Part shown: piece by piece, positions 63,415 to 64,000 of the stretch
How the letters are laid out: the number at the start of each line of letters is the position of its first letter
Position numbering within the stretch: position 1 is the first letter of the stretch
NCBI RefSeq assembly: GCF_019753045.1
Contig: NZ_JAIELN010000002.1
Location: 516,354-580,353 of the forward strand
Source of the DNA: Hyphomicrobium sp.
Lineage (GTDB): Bacteria > Pseudomonadota > Alphaproteobacteria > Rhizobiales > Hyphomicrobiaceae
DNA length: 64,000 nucleotides
Direction of reading: 5' to 3'
The notes under the pieces: generated by a model
Told to the model about the DNA's origin: nothing
The model's database searches: none
Seen by the model: the letters and a program-made list of their open reading frames with translations, nothing else
Translations under genes and position numbers: made by a program

Positions 63415-64000
63415 TCAATTTTCCGGGCAGTTGAACTTGGCGTCGACGAGAGCTGCTTCCGGTGTCGCGTACTCTCCGACGATCTCGGCGCCGACCGCTT
63501 CAGTTCGTGCATACGCGTCGAACATCGACTTCTCGAAGCCGTCTACGATCGTGAGTGCGGTGTACTGCGTCTCAACACCTGCATGAGAGCGGATCAGCAA
63601 CGTTTTGGTGCCCCCGTAACTCGCGGTCAGCACTTTGCACGGCGATGCCGGAGCTGACGCTGCGGCTTTTGCCGCCGCGCCGAGTTCGGCGGGAAGCGGT
63701 CCGCCAAGACGCGAAGGCTCTTGCGGAGAGGGCGAAATCTTGAACGTCGGAAGCCACGGCAGCGAAAACAGGCTGGACGGAGCCGCGGCCTGTTGAACCG
63801 CGGGCTCCGGCGCTTGCGCCACATCGTCCTGGCCGCCGCTTTCAGCAGGCAATTGCCGCTCCACAACGGTGGTCCCAGCCCATGTCGTGTTCATGAGCTG
63901 AGGCGAGAAACTGTCGGGAGCGCGCTTCTTATTGTTCGCTTCGTGAGCCGAAGTCGTCTTCTTGACCTTCCGCGGCGATTTGGACGCGACCGAAGGCTTC
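63415..64000 (-). CDS. Hypothetical protein, 5' end outside the window
   Basis: The frame is open from 63415 to the right edge. The upstream part is Lys/Ser-rich (ASKSPRKVKKTTSAHEANNKKR). Next comes a Pro/Ala/Gln-rich linker, and the C-terminal about 80 residues (KVLTASYGGTKTLLIRSHAGVETQYTALTIVDGFEKSMFDAYARTEAVGAEIVGEYATPEAALVDAKFNCPEN) look like a folded domain of an exported protein. No family recognised. Confidence 0.65.
   Translation of the reverse strand, partial: KPSVASKSPRKVKKTTSAHEANNKKRAPDSFSPQLMNTTWAGTTVVERQLPAESGGQDDVAQAPEPAVQQAAAPSSLFSLPWLPTFKISPSPQEPSRLGGPLPAELGAAAKAAASAPASPCKVLTASYGGTKTLLIRSHAGVETQYTALTIVDGFEKSMFDAYARTEAVGAEIVGEYATPEAALVDAKFNCPEN

Overview
The window looks like part of a chromosome of an alphaproteobacterium of the order Hyphomicrobiales, perhaps close to Hyphomicrobium. 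The basis is the GC-rich codon use and the core genes at the right end: rluD, an rpoH-type sigma-32, amiC, moaE-moaD-pgsA, a DUF3772/MscS channel and uvrC. The species is inference.

Layout. (1) 1-4.6 kb is accessory DNA. It holds a GMC oxidoreductase with a small partner gene under a divergent TetR regulator and two matching operators, an IS3-family transposase remnant fused to a beheaded parA-like gene, and a few tiny membrane ORFs. (2) 4.6-50.2 kb is a genomic island bounded by a 20-bp direct repeat. One copy (50155-50174) is the 3' end of an intact tRNA-Glu(CTC) gene and the other (4628-4647) is the displaced copy. A tyrosine integrase sits beside the tRNA. (3) 50.2-64 kb is ordinary core chromosome.

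Inside the island are two catabolic modules. Both are built on a luciferase-like (LLM) flavin monooxygenase, an HpaC-like flavin reductase and aldehyde dehydrogenases, and both are flanked by an unusual double-length Lrp/AsnC regulator. Module A (5.4-21.8 kb) adds an NCS1 permease with a tiny membrane partner, an alpha/beta hydrolase-SnoaL fusion, and a complete beta-oxidation set: tandem CaiB CoA-transferase, acyl-CoA dehydrogenase, enoyl-CoA hydratase, SDR and thiolase with a DUF35 protein. Module B (34.9-47.2 kb) adds a betaine-type ABC importer with a fused double permease, a CobW metallochaperone, a metal amidohydrolase, EthD and DUF4242. I read them as routes for imported nitrogenous compounds: oxygenation, amide hydrolysis, aldehyde oxidation and, in A, beta-oxidation. 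Module B resembles known pyridine or pyridinium ring-opening schemes, but the substrate is unproven. Upstream DNA of both modules shares a GTCAC..TACC..GAAA motif and similar sigma-70-type promoters.

Between the modules lies a satellite-like replication block (25.8-30.9 kb: primase-polymerase-like protein plus P4-type helicase), a second tyrosine recombinase, and scrambled remnants of another integrase of the same family as the tRNA-proximal one. This suggests the island is a composite of at least two elements. Two decayed defence-like genes (an AAA_13 ATPase and a frameshifted HNH nuclease) sit next to the integrase and the integrase remnant.
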